Assembly (NCBI RefSeq): GCF_025370935.1
Contig: NC_133472.1
Coordinates: forward strand, 1,412,749 to 1,476,748
Length of the DNA stretch: 64,000 nt
Reading direction: 5' to 3'
Origin: Choristoneura fumiferana
Lineage: Eukaryota > Arthropoda > Insecta > Lepidoptera > Tortricidae
Shown here: piece after piece, positions 1 to 9,995 of the stretch
Layout: each line of letters begins with the position of its first letter
How positions within the stretch are numbered: the stretch's first letter is position 1
Made by a program: the position numbers and the translations under genes
The notes under the pieces: model-generated
What the model was told of the DNA's origin: nothing
What the model saw: only the letters and a program-made list of their open reading frames with translations
The model's database searches: none

Positions 1-911
1 CATTTTTGAACAGATGTCTATGAAATATATGTATAAAATATGTCATGTTACTAATAATATTCCAAAAGTTATTCGAACAGCGTGGAAAGCTAGCGCATAT
101 TTTCAAACAAAGAACGCTATCCGTGTTCATGGAATTTTCAATAAAGCGATATTGTTGTAAAAACTGTTGAAGCAACAACATTCTTGTTCAACTTCAACAA
201 CAGACTAGAGTTTGCATTGTTCTGCCGCAGTGTGGCTTCAAGTTGACATCCATAACTTCGGAGAATTAGGTCAGAGTGGCAACCGGCGACGGTCGGCAGT
301 CGGAGTACCTTACAATGGTAACTCTAGTGGGTCAACTCGAGGGTTCCAACCGCTTCATCTTCTTGGTCATTGTTTTTAAGAATTGACTGTTGATTTGAAT
401 GCCTGGCCCTTTCCTAGGGTGGTTTTAGACTAGCGTTTTTTTCTGCGCGTATACGACGAGTATTTCTCAAAAAGTTGTCTCGTCATGAAATTGACAAGAA
501 ATCAGTTTCAGGACGAGATCATAAAACATAAACTACATAAAACATCCAAAATTTCTTGACGTCAGGCAAACGTCACGAAATCTTGTGAGGAAACAATCGT
601 AATAACTACATCAAAACTTTCTATTGGAACCAACAACAAAGATTATCTGACTTTTTATCACGTTTACTACAAGGTTTTGTATATATTTAAAAACTATATT
701 ACTTATTTTTAGTGGTACAATAGCATCAGGATTTTTTTTTTTCAATAAGTGGTCAGCTGAAAAATTGGAAAAAATGGACAACTTTAAGATAAATAGTCAT
801 ACGCTCGTTTTTGGCATACGCGCTATCGCGTGTACTCGCTCATTCCTGCGTGTTTGCTCGCGTTTGGTATAAAGGACATGTTCTCGCTCGCGCTTATAAA
901 AGCATATATAT
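1..911. other. No feature recognised
   Basis: AT-rich sequence with no ORF, tRNA-like segment or long inverted repeat that I could support. Short ORFs running from about 800 into 1083 owe their His or Asp runs to the (ATG)n microsatellite that follows. Confidence 0.5.
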
Positions 912-988
912 GCCCTCTTGTTCTGAGAGGAGGCCTTTGCCCAGCAGTGGGACGTATATAGGCTGGAATGATGATGATGATGATGATG
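912..988 (+). mobile_element. SINE A, 3' tail fragment
   Basis: This matches the 3' end of SINE A (fuller copies at 15798 and 58907): a block around GAGAGGAGGC, then CCAGCAGTGGGACGTATATA, ending in an (ATG)n microsatellite at 968-988. The tRNA-like head is absent, so it is a 5'-truncated copy, or possibly the matching 3' end of the related LINE. Confidence 0.75.
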
Positions 989-1100
989 CGCGTCAACTCT
1001 CGAAGAAAACAGAACCGCACCTGTGCGCGCGTACACGCGCTTTCAAAAACGACCTTATACGCGCGTATAAAACGCTAGTCTGAACCCGCCCATGTGAAGT

Positions 1101-1208
1101 GCAAAATTCCAACTTCGTGTCTTGCCGTTCCGCTCGCGCTTATATTATTTAAAACAAGAGTGAGAGGGACGGTACGATGCGAATTTCGTTTTTCGAATTT
1201 CGTAGCAG
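1101..1208. mobile_element. Degenerate foldback MITE, family F1
   Basis: The arms around AACTTCGTGTCTTGCCGTTCC and its near-complement GGGACGGTACGATGCGAATT flank an AT-rich centre. The sequence resembles the much better preserved F1 hairpin at 20805-20940. Many mismatches indicate an old copy. Confidence 0.6.
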
Positions 1209-1566
1209 CTGGCCGCTACTAGTGACCGAGTACTGCGCAACACATTCTTCGCTCACAATCCTTTCCTTGCTTTGCTATGTTCAAAAACCACGCTCCGCCG
1301 AGCTGTTTCCACTAAAACTGCCCTGAGGTAGGAGAAGTAAATTAAGCGTTTCTATTGTTTCATGACAAGCACATAACTCGCAACGCACCCTCGCACATCT
1401 CTGTTGGAAACACAGCCTTACAAAGTAGATTTCCAAACAGTATACAGACGGGACAGTAATCTAATCTTAATTAGTGTAAACCGAACAACAGGCCGCCTGT
1501 CGAGTCGCTCACGAGCGAATGCCTGTTAAAATATACAGCATGGCAATAAAGCCAGATGTCATTTTA
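1209..1566. other. No feature recognised
   Basis: No repeat seen elsewhere in the window, no coding signal and no strong hairpin. Confidence 0.4.
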
Positions 1567-1867
1567 ATGAGGGCTATCGCGTATGAATTCGCCACTAGAG
1601 GCGCTAGTGTAGCGTGAGGTCTCCGAAATGTCAAATCTCATAGTTTTTGGGTGAGCTACCCGGGTTTATTTATAATTAGAATAATTTTGTGAAAATTTTG
1701 CAATATCTGAAATTAATTATGGCAAATATGCGTTCCGGGGCAATGAATGTCTGTGTTTTGAGACAGTTTTGTCTTTCGGAAACCTTTGTCCTCCCTTTTT
1801 TCCGAACAAAACGGGGACCTCACGCAACAGTGCGCCATCTAGTGAGACAAAAAACGATAGCCCTCAT
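1567..1867. mobile_element. TA-flanked MITE, family M1 (short form)
   Basis: The 301-bp element has terminal inverted repeats ATGAGGGCTATCG / CGATAGCCCTCAT. It is flanked by TA on the left and TG on the right, where the sister copy at 57474-57897 has a clean TA duplication. It lacks a ~125-bp internal segment carried by that copy. The TA target and short TIRs fit a non-autonomous Tc1/mariner-type element. The small ORFs inside are shadows of this repeat. Confidence 0.85.
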
Positions 1868-2193
1868 TGTCGGTATGTTATTATCTTTAAATTATTCTCT
1901 TCAATTTCTCAATTACAGTGTTTTGCAACTTGTTTCTTTATGCACTTGATGTGACTGAGAACCGGGAAGCTCATCCCGGGGTATTTTTTTTTGTTTGTTC
2001 AAATGTTTGACAAACCGGGACGTGAAAGAATTTTTTACCTTAAAAAAATATGAAGATATGGACGTTTTAAATTATCAGTGAGATAGAGATACGACATGGA
2101 CTATGACGTCATATGGCTCGACGACCAAAGTCCATTAAATTTCATTTTCCTAGAAAGAGATGGAACGCAAACTTCATTTGCTCGTTTCTTACT
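1868..2193. other. No feature recognised
   Basis: AT-rich spacer between two repeats; nothing supportable seen. Confidence 0.4.
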
Positions 2194-2681
2194 TATTTTT
2201 AGGGTTCCGTAGCTTAAATGGCAAAAACGGAACCCTTATAGTTTCGCCATGTCTGTCTGTCTGTCCGTCTGCGGCTTTGCTCAGGGACTATCAATGCTAG
2301 AAAGCTGTAATTTTGCATGAATATATATGTAAACTATGCTATGCCGACAGAAAGGTACAATAAAAAGTTTAAACAAATTTTTTTTAGGTTACCTCCCATA
2401 GACGTAGAGTGGGGTCGATTTTTTTTTCTCATCCAATCTTGTAGTGTGGTGTATCGTTGGATAGGTCTTTTAAAACTATTAGGAGGTTGCTAAAATCTAA
2501 ACCGGTGGGTGGAGAAATTTGGAAAAATCCAGGATGGTAGTAAGTATATCAAACTTACAAGGAAAGCTATAACGGTTCCGTACAAAATAAGAAATCCTTA
2601 GAAAAATATTACTTAATTTTACGTAATGGCTACGGAGAACCCTATTTCGGGCGTGTCCGACACGCTCTTGGCCGGTTTTTT
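2194..2681 (-). mobile_element. Dispersed repeat, family G (GGTTCCGTAG type)
   Basis: It is bounded by AGGGTTCCGTAG on the left and GGCGTGTCCGACACGCTCTT then GGCCGGTTTTT on the right, and contains a (TGTC)n run near 2250. The same sequence occurs inverted at 6058-6649 and truncated at 49098-49367. The 15212 repeat has a similar plan. It has no coding capacity and I could not assign it to a transposon class. Confidence 0.7.
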
Positions 2682-2689
2682 AAATATCG

Positions 2690-2795
2690 TGGAGGAAGCG
2701 GATCGGCAAGTGCAGCGTAGCACAAAGCCGCGGGCACACGGTGGATGCAAGCCGCTGCCAACCGGGGCAACTGGAGGTCTATGGGGATCCAAAAA
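2690..2795 (+). pseudogene. RTE-like LINE, C-terminal ORF remnant
   Basis: In one frame, 2735-2785 reads TRWMQAAANRGNWRSMG. This is the same kind of C-terminal segment (RWM...NR..WRS.GEAY) seen in the LINE remnants at 44600 and 45016. The fragment is too short for a function and has lost everything upstream. It abuts the family G repeat. Confidence 0.55.
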
Positions 2796-2800
2796 TGGAT

Positions 2801-3065
2801 AATTAAAAAAATATATAAATATCATGGGACACTTGACACCAATTAACCTAGTCCCCAACAAAACAAAGCTTGTACTATGGATACTAAGCAACGGATAAAC
2901 AAACATACTTATATAGATAAATATAGTATGTATTTACATACTAAACATCCAAGACCAAACACAAACATTATCGTATTCTTCATACAAATATCTGCCCCAG
3001 CCGGGAATCGAACCCGGGACCTCAAGCTTCATAGTCAGGTTCTCTAACAACTTGGCCATCCGGTA
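2801..3065 (-). mobile_element. SINE B (tRNA-headed), full-length-like
   Basis: Read on the minus strand, it starts with a tRNA-like head: a box A-like TGGCCAAGTTGTTAGAG and a box B GGTTCGATTCC. The body continues with a GGGGCAGATATTTGTATG block and ends in an AT-rich tail near 2805. Related copies lie at 4337, 18663, 26936, 43880 and 45602. The head implies an internal Pol III promoter. The source tRNA was not identified. Confidence 0.8.
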
Positions 3066-3320
3066 GTTAACGATGATGCTGATTTAGTAACAACTGGCAC
3101 AGGTCTCCGAGCGCTGGCGTCCATTGTCACGGTCGGTGAGATAAAGTTTACGTGGCACTGGTAATAAAGGTGCGCGGCGAGGGCGCGCCGCATGCGCGGG
3201 CGCACCTGATCGGAAGGTCGCGCAAGGACGCGGGCATCGCCGTCGCAGTGTCGTCGAGTTGGCGTTATCCAATAAAGATATCGATACTCTTACATTTAAT
3301 ACTTATTTATGTGGCTGGTG

Positions 3321-3419
3321 CATAATGAGAGGCATTGAAGTACGAGTGTGGTTTTATGAAACGAGCCGAAGGCGAGTTTCATAATAAGATCACACGAGTG
3401 TTTTAATGCCTAATTATGT
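3321..3419. repeat. Imperfect hairpin
   Basis: CATAATGAGAGGCATTGAA pairs with TTTTAATGCCTAATTATG, and the centre GAAACGAGCCGAAGGCGAGTTTC is itself palindromic. It looks like a small foldback element. No target duplication was recognised. Confidence 0.6.
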
Positions 3420-3435
3420 ATAGCCGCATACATAA

Positions 3436-3712
3436 CTTTATCTACATGCATATCATAAGTTTTCTATAATAGTTCAGATATGGCCTGTATTTGACTTGAC
3501 TTTGACTTGACTTTGACTTTGACTTTGAATAATAATTTTTATCTACATGCATGTCATAAGTTTTCTACAATATGTACAGATATGCATTGTTAAACTGTGA
3601 ACATTAAGATGCAGATACTAGGTTTCTTAGTAAAGGCCATTTGATAGTCGTTTCTGAACATATAATAGGGAAGTTATGATATGCATGTAGATAAAGTACC
3701 TTTATCTACACC
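3436..3712. repeat. Direct and inverted ATCTACATGCAT modules with (TTTGAC)n
   Basis: TTATCTACATGCATATCATA occurs near 3438, again with one change at 3537, and inverted at 3673-3696. A (TTTGAC)n microsatellite sits at about 3490-3529. The pattern fits a MITE with subterminal repeats or a small nested cluster, but clear ends were not found. Confidence 0.5.
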
Positions 3713-4142
3713 CATATGGTAAATCCTCAATATGCGTTCAAAACCCATAGGTAATCACCAGCATCCGACATCGATTCTATTATAACCGGCTGTAGTAATG
3801 AGATTCATACATCATTACAGCACGGGGGGGCGCCTCGACCCCGTGCAGCAGCAGGTCGTCGCGCGCGCAGCTCGTGGGGCAGACATACCTACCTAGTTCT
3901 CGTTAATGCAGGTCATTCTCATTGGTTCGCGGAACACATGATAGAGGATTATTATATGGATATAGATAAAATATTGTAGCAACAGTACGTAGGCTTAAAC
4001 ACTCGGTTTTTAAGGACCCCTATTACGATACAGTTGCATAAAATACTAAAATCTACCGCGAGACTGTGTCTGCCTTTATTCGAGCGGTTAAACCGCCTCA
4101 TTAACGGGGTCACATTTTTACCCGACAGCCCGCAGGAGGTTT
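3713..4142. other. No feature recognised
   Basis: It contains a GC-rich patch near 3822-3880 but no coding or repeat assignment. Confidence 0.4.
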
Positions 4143-4332
4143 ATGTTTTCCGAGTGTATGTATGTATGTCCATTTCTTTGGTCCTCGCTGCAGTCTAAGC
4201 GGCTGGACGGATTTCAACATATGAAGTATCATTGGATTCGTCATAACTGTCGGAGTGACATAGGCTATCTATATAATATGCCAATATGGCGTCTGCGAAA
4301 AAAATATGGCGGAGGAATGCGAATGTATGGAG
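4143..4332 (+). mobile_element. Helitron-like (Lep1-type) remnant
   Basis: TGTATGTATGTATGTCC, then GCGGCTGGACGGATTTCAAC and GAGTGACATAGGCTA, match the order of motifs in the Helitron-like elements at 26608, 45270, 55286 and 58385. Both ends are missing. Confidence 0.5.
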
Positions 4333-4336
4333 AAAG

Positions 4337-4404
4337 GCGGCCGGGAATCGAACCCGGGACCTCAAGCTTCGTAGTCGGGTTCTCTAACAACTTGGCCATC
4401 CGGT
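4337..4404 (-). mobile_element. SINE B tRNA-like head only
   Basis: On the minus strand it carries TGGCCAAGTTGTTAGAG (box A-like) and GGTTCGATTCCCGG (box B), followed at once by unrelated sequence. It is a SINE B copy truncated just after the head. Confidence 0.7.
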
Positions 4405-4840
4405 CGTCTATCATTTGAAATCATTAATTAAATATTCTTTTGAATGTCATTCTCTATTTTTTGCATTTTTAATATTAATAGATTATAGGTTTATCTCAAT
4501 AATGGCTGTCTAGTATACCGTTGTGCGTTTCCTTCGGCACTTCCTGCCACGTGCAGTGGAAATTGTGGAATCAATCAATGGCTCTCCTTCAGTAGTTGGT
4601 ACGGGTGCGTATTTTTTCACATAACATTTCAAGTCCTATTATCGGAAGTCTGAAAATGTTTCTCATACCATTTTACATCATAACGATCACTCTTCATAAT
4701 TTTTTTAATACTAACGTTCGAAACTCATAATCATCGGAATTCATAATATCACTAATCATACACCTTGTTCATACCAATATTGGTTTTCATATATTTTCTT
4801 ATACTAACGATTTAAGCTCCTGATCATTCTAATTCATATA

Positions 4841-5079
4841 GTTTTTTTTTTTTTATTCGACTGGATGGCAAACGAGCAAGTGGGTCTCCAGATGGTAAGA
4901 GATCACCACCGCCCATAAACATCTACAACAACAGGGGTTTTGCAGATGCGTTGCCAGCCTAGAGGGCTGAGATGGGATACCTCAAGTGCTAGTAATTTCA
5001 CCGGCTGTCTTACTCTCCACGCCGAAACACAACAGTGCAAGCACTGCTGCTTCACGGCAGGATTAGCGAGCAAGATGGA
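4841..5079 (-). mobile_element. Repeat C (poly-A-tailed retroelement 3' end)
   Basis: A poly-T run, then ATTCGACTGGATGGCAAACG, AAGAGATCACCACCGCCC, GCAGATGCGTTGCCA and CAGTGCAAGCACTGCTGCTT. The same sequence is at 51624 (same strand) and at 8213 and 59859 (opposite strand). The 59859 copy has a 13-bp target duplication and poly-A tail, so insertion by target-primed reverse transcription is likely. Confidence 0.8.
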
Positions 5080-5220
5080 ACGTTAATATTCATAACTTTG
5101 TTATTACTAATATTTGTTTTCATAGATTTCTTAATCATATAGTTATTAATCCGCATATTGACGCGCAGGGACTTGGAAAATTTTGGATGATGCGGAATGA
5201 TGTATTTAAGGAAGGATTCC

Positions 5221-5313
5221 GTTAGGTACGACGACGAGCGAAGCGAGGAGGAGTGTTAGGTAGAACTGTGACCTTACAGCGCGCGAGCCGAGCGAGCGAA
5301 AGGAGCGTGCCGT
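5221..5313. repeat. GC-rich core shared with the 62-kb and 63.5-kb elements
   Basis: It holds TAGGTACGACGACGAGCGAA, GAACTGTGACC and then GCGAGCCGAGCGAGCGAA followed by GAGCGTGCCG. Near-identical blocks lie at 63528-63637 and 61970-62026. It is strongly GC-rich against AT-rich surroundings and has no ORF. Confidence 0.75.
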
Positions 5314-5700
5314 ATAAACATAGTAAACATATATTTTTAACTAATACCTATGATATAAATAATTAACGATATAAGTAAATCTTATTTTGAATAGGTAGTT
5401 ACCGTTATGAAAAACAATATTACGAGTTTAAATGTTTTCTTATAATGCCATTATTAATAAGAAAATTATGATATTCGTCTGTTATGAAGGGAAATTTTCT
5501 GAAAAACAACATTATGAGTTGAGATGTGTTCTTAGTAATGACATTACGAGTAAAAAAAATTAACACTGTTTGTTATGAGTTCCGATGTTAGTAATAAAAA
5601 ATTATGAACAAGAAAAGTATGAGGAAAAAATTTATGAAGTGATTATTATGAACACAAATGGGTACTTAGTAAAATAATAAATAGGGATAAGAATTTTATC

Positions 5701-5950
5701 ACACACACACACACACACACACACAATCACGCCTGTATTCCCAAATGGGGTAGGCAGAGCACATGAAACGTTACCGTTTCGAAGCCACTTGCAGCAATTT
5801 TAGGTTTAAAGTTTGACAAAAACGATACAATAGTGACAGGTTGCTAGCCTATCGCCTACGGTATACCTTAACCTATATCCTTAGTCGCCTCTTACGACAT
5901 CCACGGAAGAAATGGAGAAGTGTAATTCTAACCCGACACCACACGGGGAC
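5701..5950 (-). mobile_element. LINE 3' end with (GT)n tail
   Basis: A (CA)n run at 5701-5725 is followed by ATCACGCCTGTATTCCCAAA and GGGTAGGCAGAGCAC. Read on the minus strand this is a 3' terminal sequence ending in a (GT)n tail. The same junction is at 24932 and 43553. No coding sequence is retained. Confidence 0.65.
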
Positions 5951-5984
5951 AAATTTAAAAAGAATTTTATGAGAGTCAATATGG

Positions 5985-6057
5985 TATACATGGGCGGCGG
6001 TGGTGATCAGTTCCCATTAGATGACCCGCTTGTTCGTTTGCCTCCCTCTCATAATAA
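5985..6057 (+). mobile_element. Repeat C, degenerate 3' tail
   Basis: GGCGGTGGTGATCAGTTCCC and CGCTTGTTCGTTTGCC resemble the last ~70 bp of repeat C, with many changes. It ends in an A-rich run. Confidence 0.6.
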
Positions 6058-6649
6058 AAAACTGGCCAAGAGCGTGTCGGGCACGCCCAAGATAGGGTTC
6101 CGTAGCCAATACGAAAAACTCAAGTAATATTTTTCTAAGGATTTCGTATTGTGTACGGAATCTTCCAAGTTTAGGTATATTTTATACCTTAGAATGCTGT
6201 TTACTCTTAAAACTACTAATAATTCACAAGTCATCTCAGCCGTTATAATTTTCCTTGTAAATTTGATACTTACTACCATCCTGATGATTTTTTTACACCC
6301 AACAGTTGAATTTTAGCAACCCCCTAATAGTTTTAGTGGGTGCGCTCGATTTTAATGAAAATTGTCATTTTCAAGTTAATTATTTCGCAAACAGATCACT
6401 GAATCGAAAAATCGTCTCGGCAACCGCCCCATGGCTTTAAAAGACGTATCCAACGATACCCCACACTATAGGGTTAGTCGAGAAAAGAAACACCCCACAC
6501 TATACGCTTTTTTTATTATTTCACCACTATATTCATGCCAAATTATAGCTTTCTAATATTAACGGTCTCTGAGCTTAGCCGCGGACAGACCGACGGACAG
6601 ACATGGCACAACTATAAGGGTTCCTAGTTGACTACGGAACCTAAAAAAG
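6058..6649 (+). mobile_element. Dispersed repeat, family G
   Basis: It opens with ACTGGCCAAGAGCGTGTCGG and GGGTTCCGTAG and closes with AACTATAAGGGTTCC, GACTACGGAACC. This is the inverted counterpart of 2194-2681. An internal CCCCACACTATAGGGTTAGT block is shared with 49098-49367. Non-coding. Confidence 0.7.
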
Positions 6650-7156
6650 TTTCAGTGCGGTTAGTAGGAAAAAGCCTTTCTTTTAAGCTGTATTCGTTTT
6701 GAGGACAATCACAAGAAGGCAACTCTCGCAACGATACAATCGCACGCATGGCCAAATATATGAAAGGAACAGCGCCAATCACCGACAATAACTTAGCCGC
6801 CCAAGTGAGTATTAAGCATTACATTGTGCAACATAATCATACGTCGACACCGGCAACACTCGAGCCTGTAATGTGCATCTTACGCGAATGAGCGTAGAAA
6901 GGCTATTGCCGTGGTGTGGCAATAGTGATTGCAGGACACGCATTGTTACAGACGACAGCTTGTTATTATATCATTGGTAATAAATAAAGACTCCCGAGGT
7001 TAAGGTCGGAAGTTGTACATTCACCGCCTGTCACGTCTGGGACTTCTTCTGGTGCCGCGAACGCACGTGTGTAACTTTTTGAACGCCAGCTACGCCTAAA
7101 CGCACGAAAATCAAGCCAGCTACAGTTTTCATCAACTGGCCAAACTAGAAACTAAG
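6650..7156. other. No feature recognised
   Basis: Apparently single-copy within the window, with no coding signal. Confidence 0.4.
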
Positions 7157-7270
7157 GCTGTGGCTCCACTGAGGCGAAGACGAGATGATGTGGATTCAAC
7201 GAAATATGATTGGTCGATACCTACACGTCTCCACTCTGCTCCGCTGGTCTCCGCCTCAGTGGGCCGCAGT
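7157..7270. mobile_element. Foldback MITE, family F2
   Basis: The arms GTGGCTCCACTGAGGCGAAG and CTCCGCCTCAGTGGGCCGCA enclose an AT-rich centre containing ATTGGTCGATACCTACACG. It is a shorter, diverged relative of the longer hairpin at 49695-49866. Confidence 0.75.
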
Positions 7271-8163
7271 CTAACGCGGTTATATGTTATAGCACGTAGC
7301 GTGACTCTAGATTACTTTTAACGACTATTGGCGACTGAACGAGGTCACTAGGTCACCATAATATAAGTGAGGGCAAACACTACTTATGGCGTATATGAAT
7401 TAATCAACTAACAAAGGGGTCGGTGACCGGCTAGTTTATTGCGCTCAGACTGGGTTAAAGCCCTTCGTTTGTTTGGTTTAATTAAATAATGATATACATT
7501 ATGTGAGACATCATTTCGATCGACCAAAACACATCACAAAATATCAGGAACTTATAAGAGAGTGACGAGACAGGTATTTAGTATCTATCTCTGCGGAAAA
7601 CTTTTATTAATCGTATGTTTAAATGTTTTAATGTTTATTTGGGTACAAACGGTACAATATCGCTGATTACAAATGAAAACTTAGATAATACACCAACCAA
7701 TAAAGTTACCACAGGTTAATATTACATATTACTAACCTTAGGAATAAAGTAATAACTAATAAAGCAAAGTCATAATTTAAAAATGCATGCATCTGCGTCA
7801 TGGGTAAAAGGTCAAACGAACGATTCGACCTTCTTCGCATCGTAACACGGAGGTATAATAAGGTTTACAAGAATATTACTCAAATAAGATCCCACAGTTG
7901 AAGTAACTGAATCGCAATTTCACGATGGACTGTTACCTATACGACATATTTGCGGCCTATACAAACGTTGAATATGACTGCTCCAGACAGTTACTCGGTA
8001 GCTTGGCACCTTTGACCTCTAAATTGGAGCAGATTCGCACAGCGCCTTGAACCCTCGCCGCTTGAGGCCGCAGAACAAACAATAAGAGGACAGTGACGCG
8101 AGCTAAATGCGTGAACGGTTATCTGGCTAAATAGCCCTGTATTCATTTCCCCGGCTCAGTCTA
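7271..8163. other. No feature recognised
   Basis: AT-rich, with only short chance ORFs and no repeat shared within the window. Confidence 0.4.
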
Positions 8164-8446
8164 AGGGCCTACTCTGAAACTCGAAAATCGATGTCCGTAT
8201 CGTACCATACGTTACCGGTGAAATTACTGGCACTTGAGGTTTCCCATCTTAGGCCTCTAGGTTGGCAACGCATCTGCAATCCCCCTGGTGGGCGGTGGTG
8301 ATCTCTTACCATCAGGAGACCCACTTGCTCGTTTGCCATCCAGTCAAATAAAAAAAAACCATCCTTCTCACTCTCGTATTAAATAGTATTAGTCTCAGAG
8401 AGACGGAACGACACGAACTTAGATTTTCGAATTTTGTAGTAATCCC
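8164..8446. mobile_element. Foldback MITE F1 split by an insertion
   Basis: The left arm (GGGCCTACTCTGAAACTCGA, to about 8212) and right arm (about 8359-8446, ending CGAATTTTGTAGTAATCCC) together match F1. The loop side is interrupted by a repeat C insertion at 8213-8358. This gives a relative age: F1 first, repeat C later. Confidence 0.65.
8213..8358 (+). mobile_element. Repeat C, 3' part
   Basis: GGTGAAATTACTGGCACTTG, TAGGTTGGCAACGCATCTGC, TCTTACCATCAGGAGACCC and CCATCCAGTCAAATAAAAA. It is a 5'-truncated, poly-A-tailed copy inserted into F1. Confidence 0.8.
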
Positions 8447-8514
8447 ACTGATATCGCCGCACGAGTCATTACTTCAACAATTTCACCGGGAAGTACCGTT
8501 ATTTAGTAAAATCT

Positions 8515-8640
8515 GATCATCATCATCATCGCCGGTCTGTACATGGCCCATTGCTGGGCACAGGCCTCCTCTCAGCATGAGATGGCTTGGGCTGTGTCCA
8601 CGCGCGGTCAGTTCAGCTCTTGAGCAGTTCATGATTTCAA
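8515..8640 (-). mobile_element. SINE A 3' part, degenerate
   Basis: It reads (CAT)n, then CATGGCCCATTGCTGGGCAC and AGGCCTCCTCTCAG. On the minus strand this is the SINE A terminal block ending in (ATG)n. The head is not recognisable. Confidence 0.65.
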
Positions 8641-9156
8641 ATCCGCGGCAGGAGTGAAACCTTGGGTCATACCACGGCTTTTTTACCAGTAAAGTAGATT
8701 AGGTTAGAATTGTGACCCTACACGAAACTAACACCCTTTCTCACACCACATAAGGTGTTAGATTAAACAAGAGAGAGAAATAGAGAGAGTTTCATCCAAA
8801 CGATTATACCAAACGACACTAATGCGATACGAGATTTTGACAAAAAAATATGCCAAACAGGTTAGAATATTCTGGAAGGTGACAGAAAAGAACTTCTATT
8901 CCTCCTATAGTGCTGTGAATGATGTCCTCCAGGAATAGACCGGGCACTAATTCGGCTATTATACCAATTGATGGAGTGTTGAATGGAATAAAAGCACGAG
9001 CAATTAGGATTCGTTTGGCTGCTATTTATGTGGACGATATCATAAATAACTCATGGAAACTGCAAGGGTCATTAAGTATTTAACAGGCTAATAGGGTGCT
9101 GGTATAGTAAATAGAAATGGATTTGATTGACATTATCGACGTAAAGAAGAAGAAGA
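8641..9156. other. No feature recognised
   Basis: It contains TTAGAATTGTGACCCTAC near 8704, a small match to the GC-rich core region of the modular elements, but no element ends. Confidence 0.35.
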
Positions 9157-9333
9157 ATACTGGAGTGGAGGCCACGTGCCAACACCCGCGGTAGAGGAAG
9201 ACCTAAGAGATGGACGGATGACATCCGGCAGCATGCCGGCATTAACTGGATGAAGGGGGCAGGGGACAGACAGACGTGGAAACGTGAAGAGGAGGGCTAC
9301 GTTCGAAGACGGACGGAACAAAGGCTGCTATAG
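9157..9333 (+). pseudogene. LINE ORF2 C-terminus with (GATA)n tail
   Basis: Open to a TAG at 9331-9333 with no start codon. It encodes LEWRPRANTRGRGRPKRWTD and later YVRRR. This matches the LINE remnant at 45016-45237 almost residue for residue in its first half. It lacks the endonuclease and reverse transcriptase domains. A GATA/GATC microsatellite follows at once (9332-9350), as in the other copy, so it is a 5'-truncated insertion. The basic Arg/Gly-rich stretch and terminal position resemble RTE-type ORFs, but the clade is inferred. Confidence 0.7.
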
Positions 9334-9460
9334 ATAGATAGATCGATCGACGTAAAGTCGAGCCAGTGTTAAATTTATACCTACTTAACGCGTTTCTGAT
9401 TTTTTAAAGGGGATCACATGCCCCAATGACCTTAGATGTGAATTCGGCTCCGGATGACTT

Positions 9461-9995
9461 CGACCACAGTCCCATTTTGTCACCTTCTTAAATCGTACTC
9501 ATTCTCATGCAGTCTACTGTTCTGATTCCCCAACATTCCCACATCGTCAGTTTCCTGTCTTGTCCGCTTTCTTACGTGGGCCACAGTACCAACTCGTCAA
9601 CAGTCTTATTTCGCCTACAGTGCTAACACGTCAACATTCCAATTTAGACCACAGTGCCAACTCGTCAACATTATTGCATAGTTCATTATCCAGACTAATA
9701 TAAATGCTCTATAAATGATTATTGAAAAGGGGCTTTTTTGCAAATTACTCTCGGGATATTTTGCTATTTAAACGCTTAAATTGACCATATCTGTGAGACA
9801 ACGTCTGCTTAAACGTGGACGAGTTGGCACTGCTGACCAAGTGGTACTGTGGTCTATAAAAAAAAGTGGACAAGTTGACACTGTGGGCGAAATAGGAATG
9901 TAGATATGGTAATGGGAATGTAAATAATGGATATGGACGATATCATAAAGTGGACGAGTTAGAAAGGTGACGATTTAGGAATTGTAGGCTGACGA
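9461..9995. mobile_element. Inverted modular repeat with CAACTCGTCAACA units
   Basis: The left half repeats units such as CACAGTGCCAACTCGTCAAC (about 9580-9670). The right half (about 9815-9990) carries the reverse complements, for example GACGAGTTGGCACTG and GTGGACAAGTTGACACTGTG. The centre is AT-rich. It looks like a non-autonomous element with multiple subterminal sites. No target duplication was found. Confidence 0.5.

Larger units (their letters stand above)
4620..5690. mobile_element. Modular inverted-repeat element with GC-rich core (core family, copy 1)
   Basis: The left arm (about 4620-4840) repeats a short TCATAA/TCATAC module every 15-30 bp. The right arm (about 5390-5690) repeats the reverse complement TTATGA at similar spacing. 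Between them lie a repeat C insertion (4841-5079) and a GC-rich core (5221-5313). The arms suggest multiple transposase- or replication-protein-binding sites in a non-autonomous DNA element. Exact ends and target duplication are not resolved. Confidence 0.5.

Noticed and set aside
797..1083. Overlapping ORFs with His or Asp runs
   Set aside because: The runs are translations of the (ATG)n/(CAT)n SINE tail in different frames; no other coding signal.
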